Below are positions 45,945 to 54,466 of a stretch of DNA of 64,000 nucleotides, one piece after another. Both the position numbers and the translations under genes were made by a program. This stretch comes from Pseudomonas rhizoryzae (GTDB lineage: Bacteria > Pseudomonadota > Gammaproteobacteria > Pseudomonadales > Pseudomonadaceae), in contig NZ_SULM01000010.1 in the NCBI RefSeq assembly GCF_005250615.1, forward strand, positions 124,001 to 188,000, given 5' to 3'. The notes beneath the pieces were generated by a model. It was not told the origin of the DNA and ran no database searches. It was given only the letters and a program-made list of their open reading frames with translations. Every line of letters starts with the position of its first letter. The stretch's first letter is position 1.

Positions 45945-47216
45945 ATGCCGGGTACGCTGATCAATCGACTGAGTTTTCTGGCCCTGGGCGGCCTGATGGT
46001 CCTGCAGTTCGGCGTCTTCGAACAGAGCCCGACCAATCCGGTGGGCATCCGCTACGTCGGCGAGTTGTACCTGGCGATCTGCCTGGGTTTCTTCGCACTG
46101 TTCACTTTGAGCACCTGGCAGCGGCCGCAGCGGGACTATCGCCTGCTGATGGCCTTCTGCCTGTTCTCGTCGGCGGTGTTCGTCGGCCTGCCGGCGCTGT
46201 TCGCCCAGCTGTTCTGGGGGCAACCACTGATCTACGGCATCATCGAAGAGCGGCGGGTGCTCTACTGCTTCAGCGCCTTCCTGGTGCTCTACCTGGCCAA
46301 GCGCCTCACCGCCGCCCAGTTCGAGAATCTGATCATCCTGGTCGGCCTGCTCTCGGCGCTGCTGTGCTGGCTGTCCTACTTCAAGATGCTGCCCGATCTG
46401 CGCGAAGAGGTGAAGGACCTGAGCCGTCCCGGGCGGGCCTCCACCGGGGCGGTGGCCATCTTCTTCGGCTATTTCATCTGCATCTACTTCGCCGGTCGAG
46501 GCCGGTCCTTCATCGATGGCCAACTGCGCTCCAAGCTGCGCCATGGCGTGCTGGCGCTGTTCTTTCTCGCCACCATCGTGGTGGTGCTGCAAACCCGCCA
46601 GCTGATCGTGGTCTGCATGGTGTTCACCATCCTCGCCTTGCGCGCTCGGCTGATCGGGCCGGCGCTGTTCGGCGCCATCGTCATCTCGCCGCTGATCCTC
46701 TATCCGCACCTGCTGGAGACCCTCGGCTTCAACCTGGACTTCTATGCGCGCTCGGTGCAGGAAGGGCCTACCGACAACGTGCGAGAGAACACCATCTCGC
46801 AGATCATCAACCACCTGCAGCTGTACAACGGCATGCCCAGCGGCAGCCTCAGCCTGATGTGGAACGATGGCTTCAAGCCGATCTTCGGCGACTATTTCTT
46901 CCTTTCCGACGTCGGCATCTTCGGCACCGTATTCCGGTTCGGCTACCTGTCCATCCTGGTGATTCCCATCGGGCTCGCCGTCCACTACCTGGTGGCCCGC
47001 AAGCTGTGCCGGGACCTGGAATTCACCCTGGCGGTGTTCCTCGCCTTCATGGTCATCTGGCCGCTGCAGGGCCTGTTCGAATACCAGGGTACCGCCGCCT
47101 TGCTCTTCGTCATGCAGGCGCTCAAGACCTACCACGGCGCCCCCCAATACGGCGTGGTGACCATGCAGGAACGACCGGGAGCCCTGGCGCCGGGGCGGCA
47201 ACCTCTGGCGGTCTAA
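45945..47216 (+). CDS. Wzy-like O-antigen/exopolysaccharide polymerase-type membrane protein
   Basis: 423 residues, about ten to twelve transmembrane helices with one large loop (about 265-315, ARSVQEGPTDNVRENTISQI) containing the R..N and G.G features typical of Wzy/WaaL polymerases. Wzy proteins are too diverged for firm motif calls, so the assignment rests on topology and context. GAGGAG sits 7 bases before the ATG. It is the second gene after the GT-C-like protein, and a hairpin follows. Genes for the initiating transferase, Wzx flippase and Wza export channel are not in the window. Confidence 0.7.
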   Translation: MPGTLINRLSFLALGGLMVLQFGVFEQSPTNPVGIRYVGELYLAICLGFFALFTLSTWQRPQRDYRLLMAFCLFSSAVFVGLPALFAQLFWGQPLIYGIIEERRVLYCFSAFLVLYLAKRLTAAQFENLIILVGLLSALLCWLSYFKMLPDLREEVKDLSRPGRASTGAVAIFFGYFICIYFAGRGRSFIDGQLRSKLRHGVLALFFLATIVVVLQTRQLIVVCMVFTILALRARLIGPALFGAIVISPLILYPHLLETLGFNLDFYARSVQEGPTDNVRENTISQIINHLQLYNGMPSGSLSLMWNDGFKPIFGDYFFLSDVGIFGTVFRFGYLSILVIPIGLAVHYLVARKLCRDLEFTLAVFLAFMVIWPLQGLFEYQGTAALLFVMQALKTYHGAPQYGVVTMQERPGALAPGRQPLAV

Positions 47217-47248
47217 CGCCCCAGAGGCCGACGGCCAGCGCATAAGAA

Positions 47249-47271
47249 CGCCGGGTGAGGACGACCCGGCG
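47249..47271 (+). terminator. Hairpin after the polymerase-like gene
   Basis: Eight-bp stem CGCCGGGT / ACCCGGCG with a 7-base loop, 33 bases past the stop, followed by GTCGTTTGG. It is likely the end of the exopolysaccharide unit. Confidence 0.55.
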
Positions 47272-47367
47272 GTCGTTTGGCTCGCAATGTGGTCAAAGCG
47301 GCCAATGCATCCGCTCGGAGTCGCCGTGTCGTCCACCCTCGTAATCTTTCCTTCACCGCCTTCGTCC

Positions 47368-48462
47368 ATGGCGCGGCTGCGCGCCTGGGCCGGCATCCTC
47401 GGCGGCCTGCTGCTGGTTGGCTGCAGCCTGACGCCCACGGCCCCAGGCCCGAGTCGTTCACCCGCCGAGGTCCGCACCGAACTGCTGCGTCTGCTGCCGA
47501 CCAGTGTGGCGGATCGCCAGGGCTGGGCGAGCGATATCCAGACCGCCTTCAGTGCCCAGCAGCTCGACCCCTCCACGGAGAACCTCTGCGCCGTGCTGGC
47601 CGTGGCGGAGCAGGAGTCCACCTACCGGGTCGACCCGCCGGTGCCGGGCCTGGGGCGCATTGCCCGTGAGGAGATTGACCGCCGCGCGGCCCGCGCCTAT
47701 GTGCCTCAGCTGCTGGTGCGCACGGCGCTGAATCTCAGGTCGCCCACCGGCAAGACCTATGCCGAACGCCTGGACAGTGCGCGAACGGAGCGCGAGCTGA
47801 GTCTGATCTTCGAGGACTTCATCGCCATGGTGCCCCTCGGCGGCCAGTTGTTCGGTCGCTTCAACCCGGTACGCACCGGTGGTCCCATGCAGGTGAGCAT
47901 CGATTTCGCCGAGGAACACGCGCGCGGCTATCCCTACGAACGCAGCGGTTCCATCCGCCATGAGGTGTTCAGTCGACGCGGCGGTCTCTATTTCGGGACG
48001 ATGCACCTGCTCGGCTATCCCGTGGACTATCCCTCACCGCTGTATCGCTTCGCCGATTTCAACGCCGGCTGGTACGCCAGCCGCAACGCCGCCTTCCAGA
48101 GCGCGGTGAGTCGGGCGTCCGGGGTCAAGCTGGCGCTGGACGGCGATCTGGTGGTGCCGGGCTCGCGGGCCCTGGGCGAGACCGAGCGCGCGGTGAATCG
48201 CCTGGCCCCGGCGCTGGGCCTGAGCGACATCGCCATCCGCCATGACCTGGAAGCGGGCAACACCGCAGAATTCGCTGAGACCGATCTCTATGCCAAGGTC
48301 TACGCCCTCGCCGAACGCAAGGCCGGCCGCACGCTGCCCCGCGCGGTACTGCCGGGCATCACCCTGGAGAGTCCGAAGATCACGCGCAACCTGACCACCG
48401 CCTGGTTCGCCCAGCGGGTCGAAGAGCGGTGGCAGCGTTGCCTGGGACGCGCCCGCCGCTGA
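47368..48462 (+). CDS. DUF1615 family lipoprotein
   Basis: 364 residues. It starts with a lipoprotein signal LRAWAGILGGLLLVGCS, where the lipobox cysteine is residue 22. The mature protein is the DUF1615 type, with LCAVLAVAEQESTYRVDPPVPGLG and GGPMQVSIDFAE, which recalls a lysozyme-like fold: an E in QES and a mostly helical domain. Outer-membrane location and a role in peptidoglycan handling are inferred. No ribosome-binding site precedes ATG 47368, so an upstream GTG cannot be excluded. Confidence 0.8.
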   Translation: MARLRAWAGILGGLLLVGCSLTPTAPGPSRSPAEVRTELLRLLPTSVADRQGWASDIQTAFSAQQLDPSTENLCAVLAVAEQESTYRVDPPVPGLGRIAREEIDRRAARAYVPQLLVRTALNLRSPTGKTYAERLDSARTERELSLIFEDFIAMVPLGGQLFGRFNPVRTGGPMQVSIDFAEEHARGYPYERSGSIRHEVFSRRGGLYFGTMHLLGYPVDYPSPLYRFADFNAGWYASRNAAFQSAVSRASGVKLALDGDLVVPGSRALGETERAVNRLAPALGLSDIAIRHDLEAGNTAEFAETDLYAKVYALAERKAGRTLPRAVLPGITLESPKITRNLTTAWFAQRVEERWQRCLGRARR

Positions 48463-48607
48463 GCGGGCCGGCAAGAGCGGAGCGGTGTCGCCTGGGAGAT
48501 GAAGGTCGGTGGCAGGTATGGCAATTGGCCAGACTATTCGCCTACCATGGCACATTGATAGCGGCCTTGCGCCGCGCGGTTCTGGTGTAGTCCCCCTTGA
48601 GGTCCAG

Positions 48608-48964
48608 ATGACCGATACCCCGCCTGGTTCCCGGTTGACGCTGATCGTCGATCAGCCTACCCCTGCAGCAAGTCTCCGCCTGCCGCCCCGCGAGCAGGCC
48701 AAGGCCCTGCGGCTGCTGCGTACCCTCGGTCTCGAAGCCGATACGCCGCCCGAGTTGGTGCTGGCCTGGCTGGAGCGACGTCAGGGCGGTTGCTCGCTGC
48801 CCGAGGCGGCGCGGCAGCTTGGCTTGGGCAATTGGCTGGGGGTCACCACCAGCCTGGCTGACCTGAGCCAAAATCTGGCGCGTTTCGAGGCAGCCTATGC
48901 CTTGGACAGCGTGCTCGCTTCCCTGGCTACCCTGACTCAGCAAGTGCCACCTGAATCCCGCTGA
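48608..48964 (+). CDS. Hypothetical small soluble protein
   Basis: 118 residues with a GAGGT site about 5 bases before ATG 48608. It has no signal peptide or membrane helix. The middle (PPREQAKALRLLRTLGLEAD and SLPEAARQLGLGNWLG) is helical, and the latter segment has a helix-turn-helix flavour, but nothing more secure. A longer frame to 48509 has no coding character. I do not recognise the family. Confidence 0.55.
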   Translation: MTDTPPGSRLTLIVDQPTPAASLRLPPREQAKALRLLRTLGLEADTPPELVLAWLERRQGGCSLPEAARQLGLGNWLGVTTSLADLSQNLARFEAAYALDSVLASLATLTQQVPPESR

Positions 48965-49006
48965 CCCTGGCCGGTGCTGGGCGTCAGGTGCCAAGGCAGA
49001 GGGCGC

Positions 49007-50254
49007 CTAGCCCGCCTCGAGATTCACGCAGGTACGGCCACGGCCCTGCTGCTTGGCCTGATAGAGCCGCCGATCGGCCTCGTGGAGAAAGCCTTCCAGA
49101 TTGCTGGCGATTCCGGCGAAGACGCCCGCACTGAACGACAGCGGCGGCGCGCCAGGCGCATAGTGCTGCGATTGGCAATAGCGTCGGAGCAGGTCCAGGG
49201 CCTGCTGCAACTGCTCCGGCGGCATACGGCTGACCACGGCGAATTCCTCGCCGCCCAGGCGACCGGTCAGGTCCTGGGGCAGGGTGCGTGCCAGCGCCTG
49301 GGCGAATATCAACAGGGCGCTGTCACCACTGGCATGGCCGTGCTCGTCGTTGATGCGTTTGAAGTGATCCAGGTCGAGCATGGCCACGCTCAGCGATCGC
49401 CCTTCGCACTGGGCCAGCCGGAACCACTCCAGGGCCTGCTCCTGGAAGGAACGGCGATTGCGCAGACCGGTCAGGGAGTCGTACTGGGCGGCATGGGTCA
49501 GCGCACGCAGCAGATCGCGCCGCTCCAAGGTGGACACCACCCGGCAGTTGAGCTCTTCCGGGCAGAAGGGCTTGCGCAGAAAGTCGTCGGCGCCCTGCTT
49601 GATGAATTTGGCGCTCAAGGAGCCCTTTTCGTCGGCGGACAGGCCAATGATGCAGAGGTCGTGGCGCCCCAGTTTCTGGCGCAACGTCTGGACCAGTTCG
49701 AAGCCGCTCAGCCCCGGCATGCTGTGGTCCACCACCAGCAAGTCGATATCCGGCTGCTCCTGCAGCAGGCGCAAGGCCTCATGGCCATCGTGGGCATCCA
49801 GCAACTGGTAGCGGTGCGGCCGGAGAACGTGGCGGATGTAGTTGCGGGTAGCGGTCGAGTCCTCGGCGATGAGGATCTTCACCTTCGCATTGTCTTCCAG
49901 GCGGCGCAGCAGGCGGAAGGCGAATTCGTAGGAGTACTGGCTTTCCTTGAGTACGTAGTCGACCACACCCTTGGTCAACAGGTCGTCACGCCGGCGTTCG
50001 TCGTAGGAGCCACTGAGCACGATGCAGGGCAGGCGATAGCGCAGCACCAGATCGACGCTCTCGCCATTGGGCCCATCGGGCAGATTGAGATCCACCAGAG
50101 CGGCGAAGAACAACTCGGCTGAGGTCTCCAGCATCACCTCGGCATCGGCCAGGGTGGCGCAGAACACCGGCTCGAAATCGCGCTGCTGACGAAAGAGATG
50201 CTCCAGGATCTTGAGGACCATGGGGCTATCTTCGATGACCAGAATTGAACGCAC
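49007..50254 (-). CDS. Dual-receiver diguanylate cyclase (REC-REC-GGDEF)
   Basis: 415 residues. Receiver 1 has acidic residues ED at 8-9 and phospho-acceptor D55; receiver 2 has ED at 131-132, D176 (VVDHSMPG) and K228 (LRKPF). A GGDEF domain follows, with LTGLRNRRSFQEQA, DLDHFKRINDEHGHASGD and active-site GGEEF at 334-338. It is a phosphorelay-controlled c-di-GMP synthase. The start is a GTG at 50254 with AGGAG 7 bases upstream. No cognate kinase is adjacent. Confidence 0.9.
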   Translation of the reverse strand: MRSILVIEDSPMVLKILEHLFRQQRDFEPVFCATLADAEVMLETSAELFFAALVDLNLPDGPNGESVDLVLRYRLPCIVLSGSYDERRRDDLLTKGVVDYVLKESQYSYEFAFRLLRRLEDNAKVKILIAEDSTATRNYIRHVLRPHRYQLLDAHDGHEALRLLQEQPDIDLLVVDHSMPGLSGFELVQTLRQKLGRHDLCIIGLSADEKGSLSAKFIKQGADDFLRKPFCPEELNCRVVSTLERRDLLRALTHAAQYDSLTGLRNRRSFQEQALEWFRLAQCEGRSLSVAMLDLDHFKRINDEHGHASGDSALLIFAQALARTLPQDLTGRLGGEEFAVVSRMPPEQLQQALDLLRRYCQSQHYAPGAPPLSFSAGVFAGIASNLEGFLHEADRRLYQAKQQGRGRTCVNLEAG

Positions 50255-50386
50255 CGGCTGCTCCTGCAGAAACGATGATCGGCCGACGAAGGGTCCGGCA
50301 CTGACTGGAAGCTCAGACTTTTTATGGCTATCGGCAGACCAGTCAGCAACTTGAAACGTCGCTGAACTCGTTCGGCTCGATCAAAG

Positions 50387-51631
50387 TCAAGGCTCTTCGA
50401 GCTGCTGGTAGAGCGGCAGCTGCAGTGCCTCGACGCGGGGCAACGGGCAGGAGAGTAGGTTGCCCTGTACCTTGTCGACATTCAAGGCCTTGAGCGCTCG
50501 CAACTCGGCAAAGGTCTCCACGCCCTCCGCGATGACCTCCTTGTGAGTCTCCTGGGCGAAGGCAATGATCGCCGAGGCCAGGGCGCGGCGATCGGCATCG
50601 TGGTCGATGTCGCGGACCAGGCTCATGTCCAGCTTGATCATGTCCGGGCGTAGCTTGAGGATATGCCTCAGGCTCGAATAACCGGCACCGGCGTCGTCGA
50701 TGGCCAGCCGGACGCCTTGTGCCCGGAGTGGCCGCAGCTGGGCATGGAGAGCGTCGTAGTCCTCCACCTCGGCGTGCTCGGTGATCTCCAGCACCAGCCG
50801 CCCCGGGGCACTGCCCGCCAACAGTGCCGGCAACCGACCGCCGAGAATGGTCTGCGGTGAGCAATTCATGGTGAGGTAGGTGGCGTCCGGCAGGCTGTGC
50901 AATCCTTGCAGGGCATAGCGCATGGCGTTCTCTTCGAGTTCGTCGCCCAGGCCGATGGCGCTGGCTTCGGAAAACCACAGATCGGGGCTGCGTTGCGGCG
51001 GGCAATGGAAGCGCGACAGCGATTCCCAGCCGGCGATGCGCAAGTCCGCGAGATGATAGATCGGCTGATAGACGATACTGGGCTGGTGGGCGGCCACCGC
51101 GCCGCGGATGCGTTGGCGCATCTCCACTTGGCCGCGGCGACTGGACAGGTCCAGGCTGAGCCGGTCTGCCACCAGTTCGGCGAAGGTGCGCACCAGTTCC
51201 AGATCGCGCGGACTCAAGGTCGGATCGGGCTGGTACCTGAAGCAGCAGAACGTCCCATACAACTCGCCGTCGCTGAGTCTGACCGGCACGCTCAGATGTG
51301 CCCCGATGGGTACGCTGCGGGTCTCCGGGATCAGGCGCGTGGCACCCACGGCGCGGGTATCGGGAATCAACTCGGGCAGGTGGCCGGTCACTACCTGCTG
51401 ACAATAGCCTTGGCTGAGGGGGATGACGTCGCCGGCCTTGAGGGGCGCCTTGGGCTCGGCGTCCACGTGGCGAAAGACGCGATCCTGCTGGCGAAATTCG
51501 GCGAGAAAGGCCACGTCCATGTCCAGGTGGGTGCGCAGGGCATGCAGCACCTTGTCGATATAGCCCTTGCTGCTCAGGTCACTGGTATCCAGGCCGACCA
51601 CATCCAACAACTCGGTACTCGATTCCCTCAT
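50387..51631 (-). CDS. GAF-EAL protein, variant phosphodiesterase motif
   Basis: 414 residues. An N-terminal GAF domain (about 25-165) with GAHLSVPVRLSDGELYGTFC, then an EAL domain from about 185: GWESLSRF (ESL in place of EAL), MNCSPQTIL, LVLEITEHAEV, AIDDAGAGYSSL (F replaced by A), LRPDMIKLDMSLV and VIAEGVET. Most metal-binding residues remain, so activity is possible but reduced or altered; a sensory role is also plausible. It is on the same strand as two neighbouring c-di-GMP genes. Confidence 0.85.
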   Translation of the reverse strand: MRESSTELLDVVGLDTSDLSSKGYIDKVLHALRTHLDMDVAFLAEFRQQDRVFRHVDAEPKAPLKAGDVIPLSQGYCQQVVTGHLPELIPDTRAVGATRLIPETRSVPIGAHLSVPVRLSDGELYGTFCCFRYQPDPTLSPRDLELVRTFAELVADRLSLDLSSRRGQVEMRQRIRGAVAAHQPSIVYQPIYHLADLRIAGWESLSRFHCPPQRSPDLWFSEASAIGLGDELEENAMRYALQGLHSLPDATYLTMNCSPQTILGGRLPALLAGSAPGRLVLEITEHAEVEDYDALHAQLRPLRAQGVRLAIDDAGAGYSSLRHILKLRPDMIKLDMSLVRDIDHDADRRALASAIIAFAQETHKEVIAEGVETFAELRALKALNVDKVQGNLLSCPLPRVEALQLPLYQQLEEP

Positions 51632-51715
51632 GTCCTCACTCCAGGGAAACTGCGACCTGAATCAGTGTAGAGGCTGAAGTGATTTTGTCAGTCAAATGAC
51701 GTCAAGCGAGTTGGG

Positions 51716-53473
51716 CTAGCGTCGAGCGTCGTACCAGGCCTCGAAGGCTGGCAGGGCCATCGGTCGAGCCAGCAGATACCCCTGAACCTCTTCGCAGCCG
51801 GCCTCCTGTAAGAAGGCCAGTACCTCTTCCGTCTCGATCCCTTCGGCGACGCTGCGATAGCCCAGTTTGGCGACCAGGGCGAGCAACGCCCTGACCACCT
51901 CTTGCTTGCGCGAGTCGATGGGCAGGTCATGGATCAACGAGCGGTCCAGTTTCACGCTGGTAACGGGCAGTTCGTACAGATAGGCGAAGTTGCTGTAGCC
52001 ACTGCCGAAGTCGTCGATGGCGATCTCCACACCCAGCGTGCGCAGGGCATGCAGCTGGGCGATGGCTACCGGGTTGCGACGCAGCCATTCGCCTTCGGTG
52101 ATTTCCACCTCCAGGCGCTGCGGGTCCACGGCGTGGTGCTGGCAGGTGGAACTCAGCAGGTCGACCAGGTTGCCTTCTTCGAAGTCCCGTGGCGAGAGAT
52201 TGAGCGACAGCCGTCCGTGATAGCGCTCCCCCCAGCATGCGAGCTGGGCGATGGCGGTGCGGATCACCCAGCGTGTCACGGTATGGATCAGCGCGGTCTT
52301 CTCGATCGCCGGGATGAAGTCGCCCGGCGCGATCGGGCCCAGCTCTGGATGATTCCAGCGCAGCAAGGCTTCGGCGCTGAGCAGGGTGCGCCCGGGCAGG
52401 GCGCAGCGTGGTTGGAACGCCAAGCTGAAATCGCCGCGTTCGAGGGCTTCGGGGATCTGCCGCATCAGTTGGAAGATCCGCTGGAATGCCTCGTCCTGGA
52501 AACGTTCGTGGAGGCTCCAACGCTGGCCGTCGGCAGTGGCCTGATCGACCGCCACCATGCCCTTACGCAAGAGATCGCGGACGTCGTCCGTTCTCAGCAT
52601 GAAGGGCACCACGCCGGCCTTGACCGGTGGATCTATGGGTACCCGGTCGGCCTGGACCGGTACTCGCAATTGCGCGATCAGCGTATCGAGCAGCGGTGAG
52701 TAGGCGCAGTCGCCCGGCAGTAGGAAGGCAAATCTCTTGGTGTCCACGTGGTAGACCTTGGCCTGCTCACCCAGTGCATCGCACAGGCGCAGGGCCAGGG
52801 AGCGCAGAAAGGCTTCGAAGGGCCACATGCCCTGTGCCAGGATCAACTGTTCCTTCCAGTTGGCTTCCAAGGGGTCGACCAGCACCAGCAGGCGTCGCTC
52901 GCCCGGATAGAGTTCGGCCAATTGCGCAACATCGGCCTGGAACTGCTGCCGATTGGGCAGGCCGCTGACCGGGTCGCGGCGGCGCAGGTGCTGGCGCAGG
53001 GCGATGAGACGCATCACCTGCACGGCGAAGTCGTCCAGTCGCTTGCGTTCCACGGCGTTCAGCTCGCGCGGCCGGTTGTCGAGGATGCATAGACTGCCGA
53101 TGGCGTAGCCGCCTTCGGTGATCAGGGCCGAACCGGCATAGAAGCGGATGTGCGGTGGCCGCACCACCAGGGGGTTGTGGCTGAAGCGGACATCGCAGCG
53201 CGCGTCACTGATCTCCATCCGGCCATCGGCTTCCTGGATGGTATGGGCGCAGAAGGCATCTTCCAGCGGCATCTGCGCAAGGTCGAAGCCGACCCGAGAC
53301 TTGAACCACTGGCGATCGCGATCCACCAGGCTGATCAGGGCGGTGGGCACGTCAAAGCTGCTGGCCACCAGTTCGCAGAGATGATCGAAGTCTTCTGCGG
53401 GCGCGGAGTCGAGCAACTCCAGCGCATGCAGTGCATTGAGGCGGTCGTCTTGATGCTGCAGTGAATCGGCCAT
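51716..53473 (-). CDS. GAF-GGDEF-EAL protein, likely c-di-GMP phosphodiesterase
   Basis: 585 residues. GAF (about 20-160), a degenerate GGDEF domain (about 165-300) whose signature is replaced by VDTKRFAFLLPG, then an intact EAL domain: SAEALLRWNHP, SLNLSPRDF, VEITEGEWL, AIDDFGSGYSNFAYL, VTSVKLDRSLI and SVAEGIETEEV. The cyclase half is therefore inactive or regulatory, and the protein should hydrolyse c-di-GMP. The ATG is 242 bp from the divergent HAD gene. Confidence 0.88.
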   Translation of the reverse strand: MADSLQHQDDRLNALHALELLDSAPAEDFDHLCELVASSFDVPTALISLVDRDRQWFKSRVGFDLAQMPLEDAFCAHTIQEADGRMEISDARCDVRFSHNPLVVRPPHIRFYAGSALITEGGYAIGSLCILDNRPRELNAVERKRLDDFAVQVMRLIALRQHLRRRDPVSGLPNRQQFQADVAQLAELYPGERRLLVLVDPLEANWKEQLILAQGMWPFEAFLRSLALRLCDALGEQAKVYHVDTKRFAFLLPGDCAYSPLLDTLIAQLRVPVQADRVPIDPPVKAGVVPFMLRTDDVRDLLRKGMVAVDQATADGQRWSLHERFQDEAFQRIFQLMRQIPEALERGDFSLAFQPRCALPGRTLLSAEALLRWNHPELGPIAPGDFIPAIEKTALIHTVTRWVIRTAIAQLACWGERYHGRLSLNLSPRDFEEGNLVDLLSSTCQHHAVDPQRLEVEITEGEWLRRNPVAIAQLHALRTLGVEIAIDDFGSGYSNFAYLYELPVTSVKLDRSLIHDLPIDSRKQEVVRALLALVAKLGYRSVAEGIETEEVLAFLQEAGCEEVQGYLLARPMALPAFEAWYDARR

Positions 53474-53715
53474 CGGACTATCTCGCGGTGGGCGCTACGC
53501 CCAGGCGGAGCAAGTACATCTCAAGGTGCTCTGGCTGGCTAACCGGATATAGTCGCGAGCGAGAGGTAGGGTTACTGAGCATATCGCGCGATGATGGTAA
53601 TACTTTAATAAGGCGTTTCCCTGCAGGTCGTTCGCTCGGTTGCCGGAGTAGAGTCGATGACTGCACCTCTGGTAATCGCCCAGGTCGAACCTGCTTCTTC
53701 TCCATGGTTGCCATC

Positions 53716-54393
53716 ATGACCGTCACCTGCCTGTTCGACATCAACGAAACCATACTGGATATGTCCGCCCTGGATGGGCTGTTCACCGAACTGTTCGGCG
53801 ATCCACACAGCCGCGTGCTGTGGTTCGCCCAGACCCTGCAGAACGCCATGACCGCCGAACTCTGCGGCCGCCACGCGCCCTTCGCGACCCAGGGCCAGGC
53901 GGCTCTGGACATGCTCGGCGAGCGACTTGGGCGGCCGGTCGGGGCCGCTGACAAACAGCGGGTGGCAGATGCGCTCAAGTGTTTGCCGGCCCATCCCGAC
54001 GTGCGCCCCGCGCTCGATTTCGCCCGCGAGCACGGCGTACGCTGCATCGCCTTTTCCAACAATGCCCGGAGCGCTACCCAGGCGCAACTCGCGGCTGCCG
54101 GATTGGCCGATGGCTTTGCCGCCATCCTTTCCGCCGAAGACGCCGCAGCCCTCAAGCCCGCCACCGTCACCTACCGTCAGGCGGCAGCCACCCTCGGTCA
54201 GCCCGCCGACACCCTGTGGCTGATCGCCGTGCATGCCTGGGACATCGCCGGTGCCCAGGCGGCAGGACTCAAGGGCGCCCTGGTGCGGCGGACCGCCGAA
54301 CAAGTGGCCAACCCCTTGGCGCCGCCCCTGGTCACGGGGCGCGATCTGCCAGAGGCAATGGCGCTCATTCTGGCGCATGAAGGCCGCCGCTAG
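53716..54393 (+). CDS. HAD-superfamily protein, haloacid dehalogenase type II-like
   Basis: 225 residues. Motif I is FDINETILD near 7-15, the D-x-N-E-T pattern of type II 2-haloacid dehalogenases rather than the DxD of phosphatases. Motif II is AFSNNARS near 115, motif III lysine K in ALKPATVTYRQAA, motif IV VHAWDIAGAQAAG. The nucleophile aspartate is present. It probably acts on small halo- or hydroxy-acids, but the physiological substrate is unclear. ATG 53716 is used; ATG 53704 is a second option. Confidence 0.82.
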   Translation: MTVTCLFDINETILDMSALDGLFTELFGDPHSRVLWFAQTLQNAMTAELCGRHAPFATQGQAALDMLGERLGRPVGAADKQRVADALKCLPAHPDVRPALDFAREHGVRCIAFSNNARSATQAQLAAAGLADGFAAILSAEDAAALKPATVTYRQAAATLGQPADTLWLIAVHAWDIAGAQAAGLKGALVRRTAEQVANPLAPPLVTGRDLPEAMALILAHEGRR

Positions 54394-54466
54394 CGAGCAG
54401 CCGTGCTAACGTCCGCGCCAGCGCCGGGGTGGTCCCGGTTTTCCAAGACAGTGAGAGTCGTCCCCC

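Noticed and set aside
45675-47621. 648-codon minus-strand frame across the polymerase region
   Set aside because: Antisense to membrane genes with clear helices and ribosome-binding sites; the translation is low-complexity.
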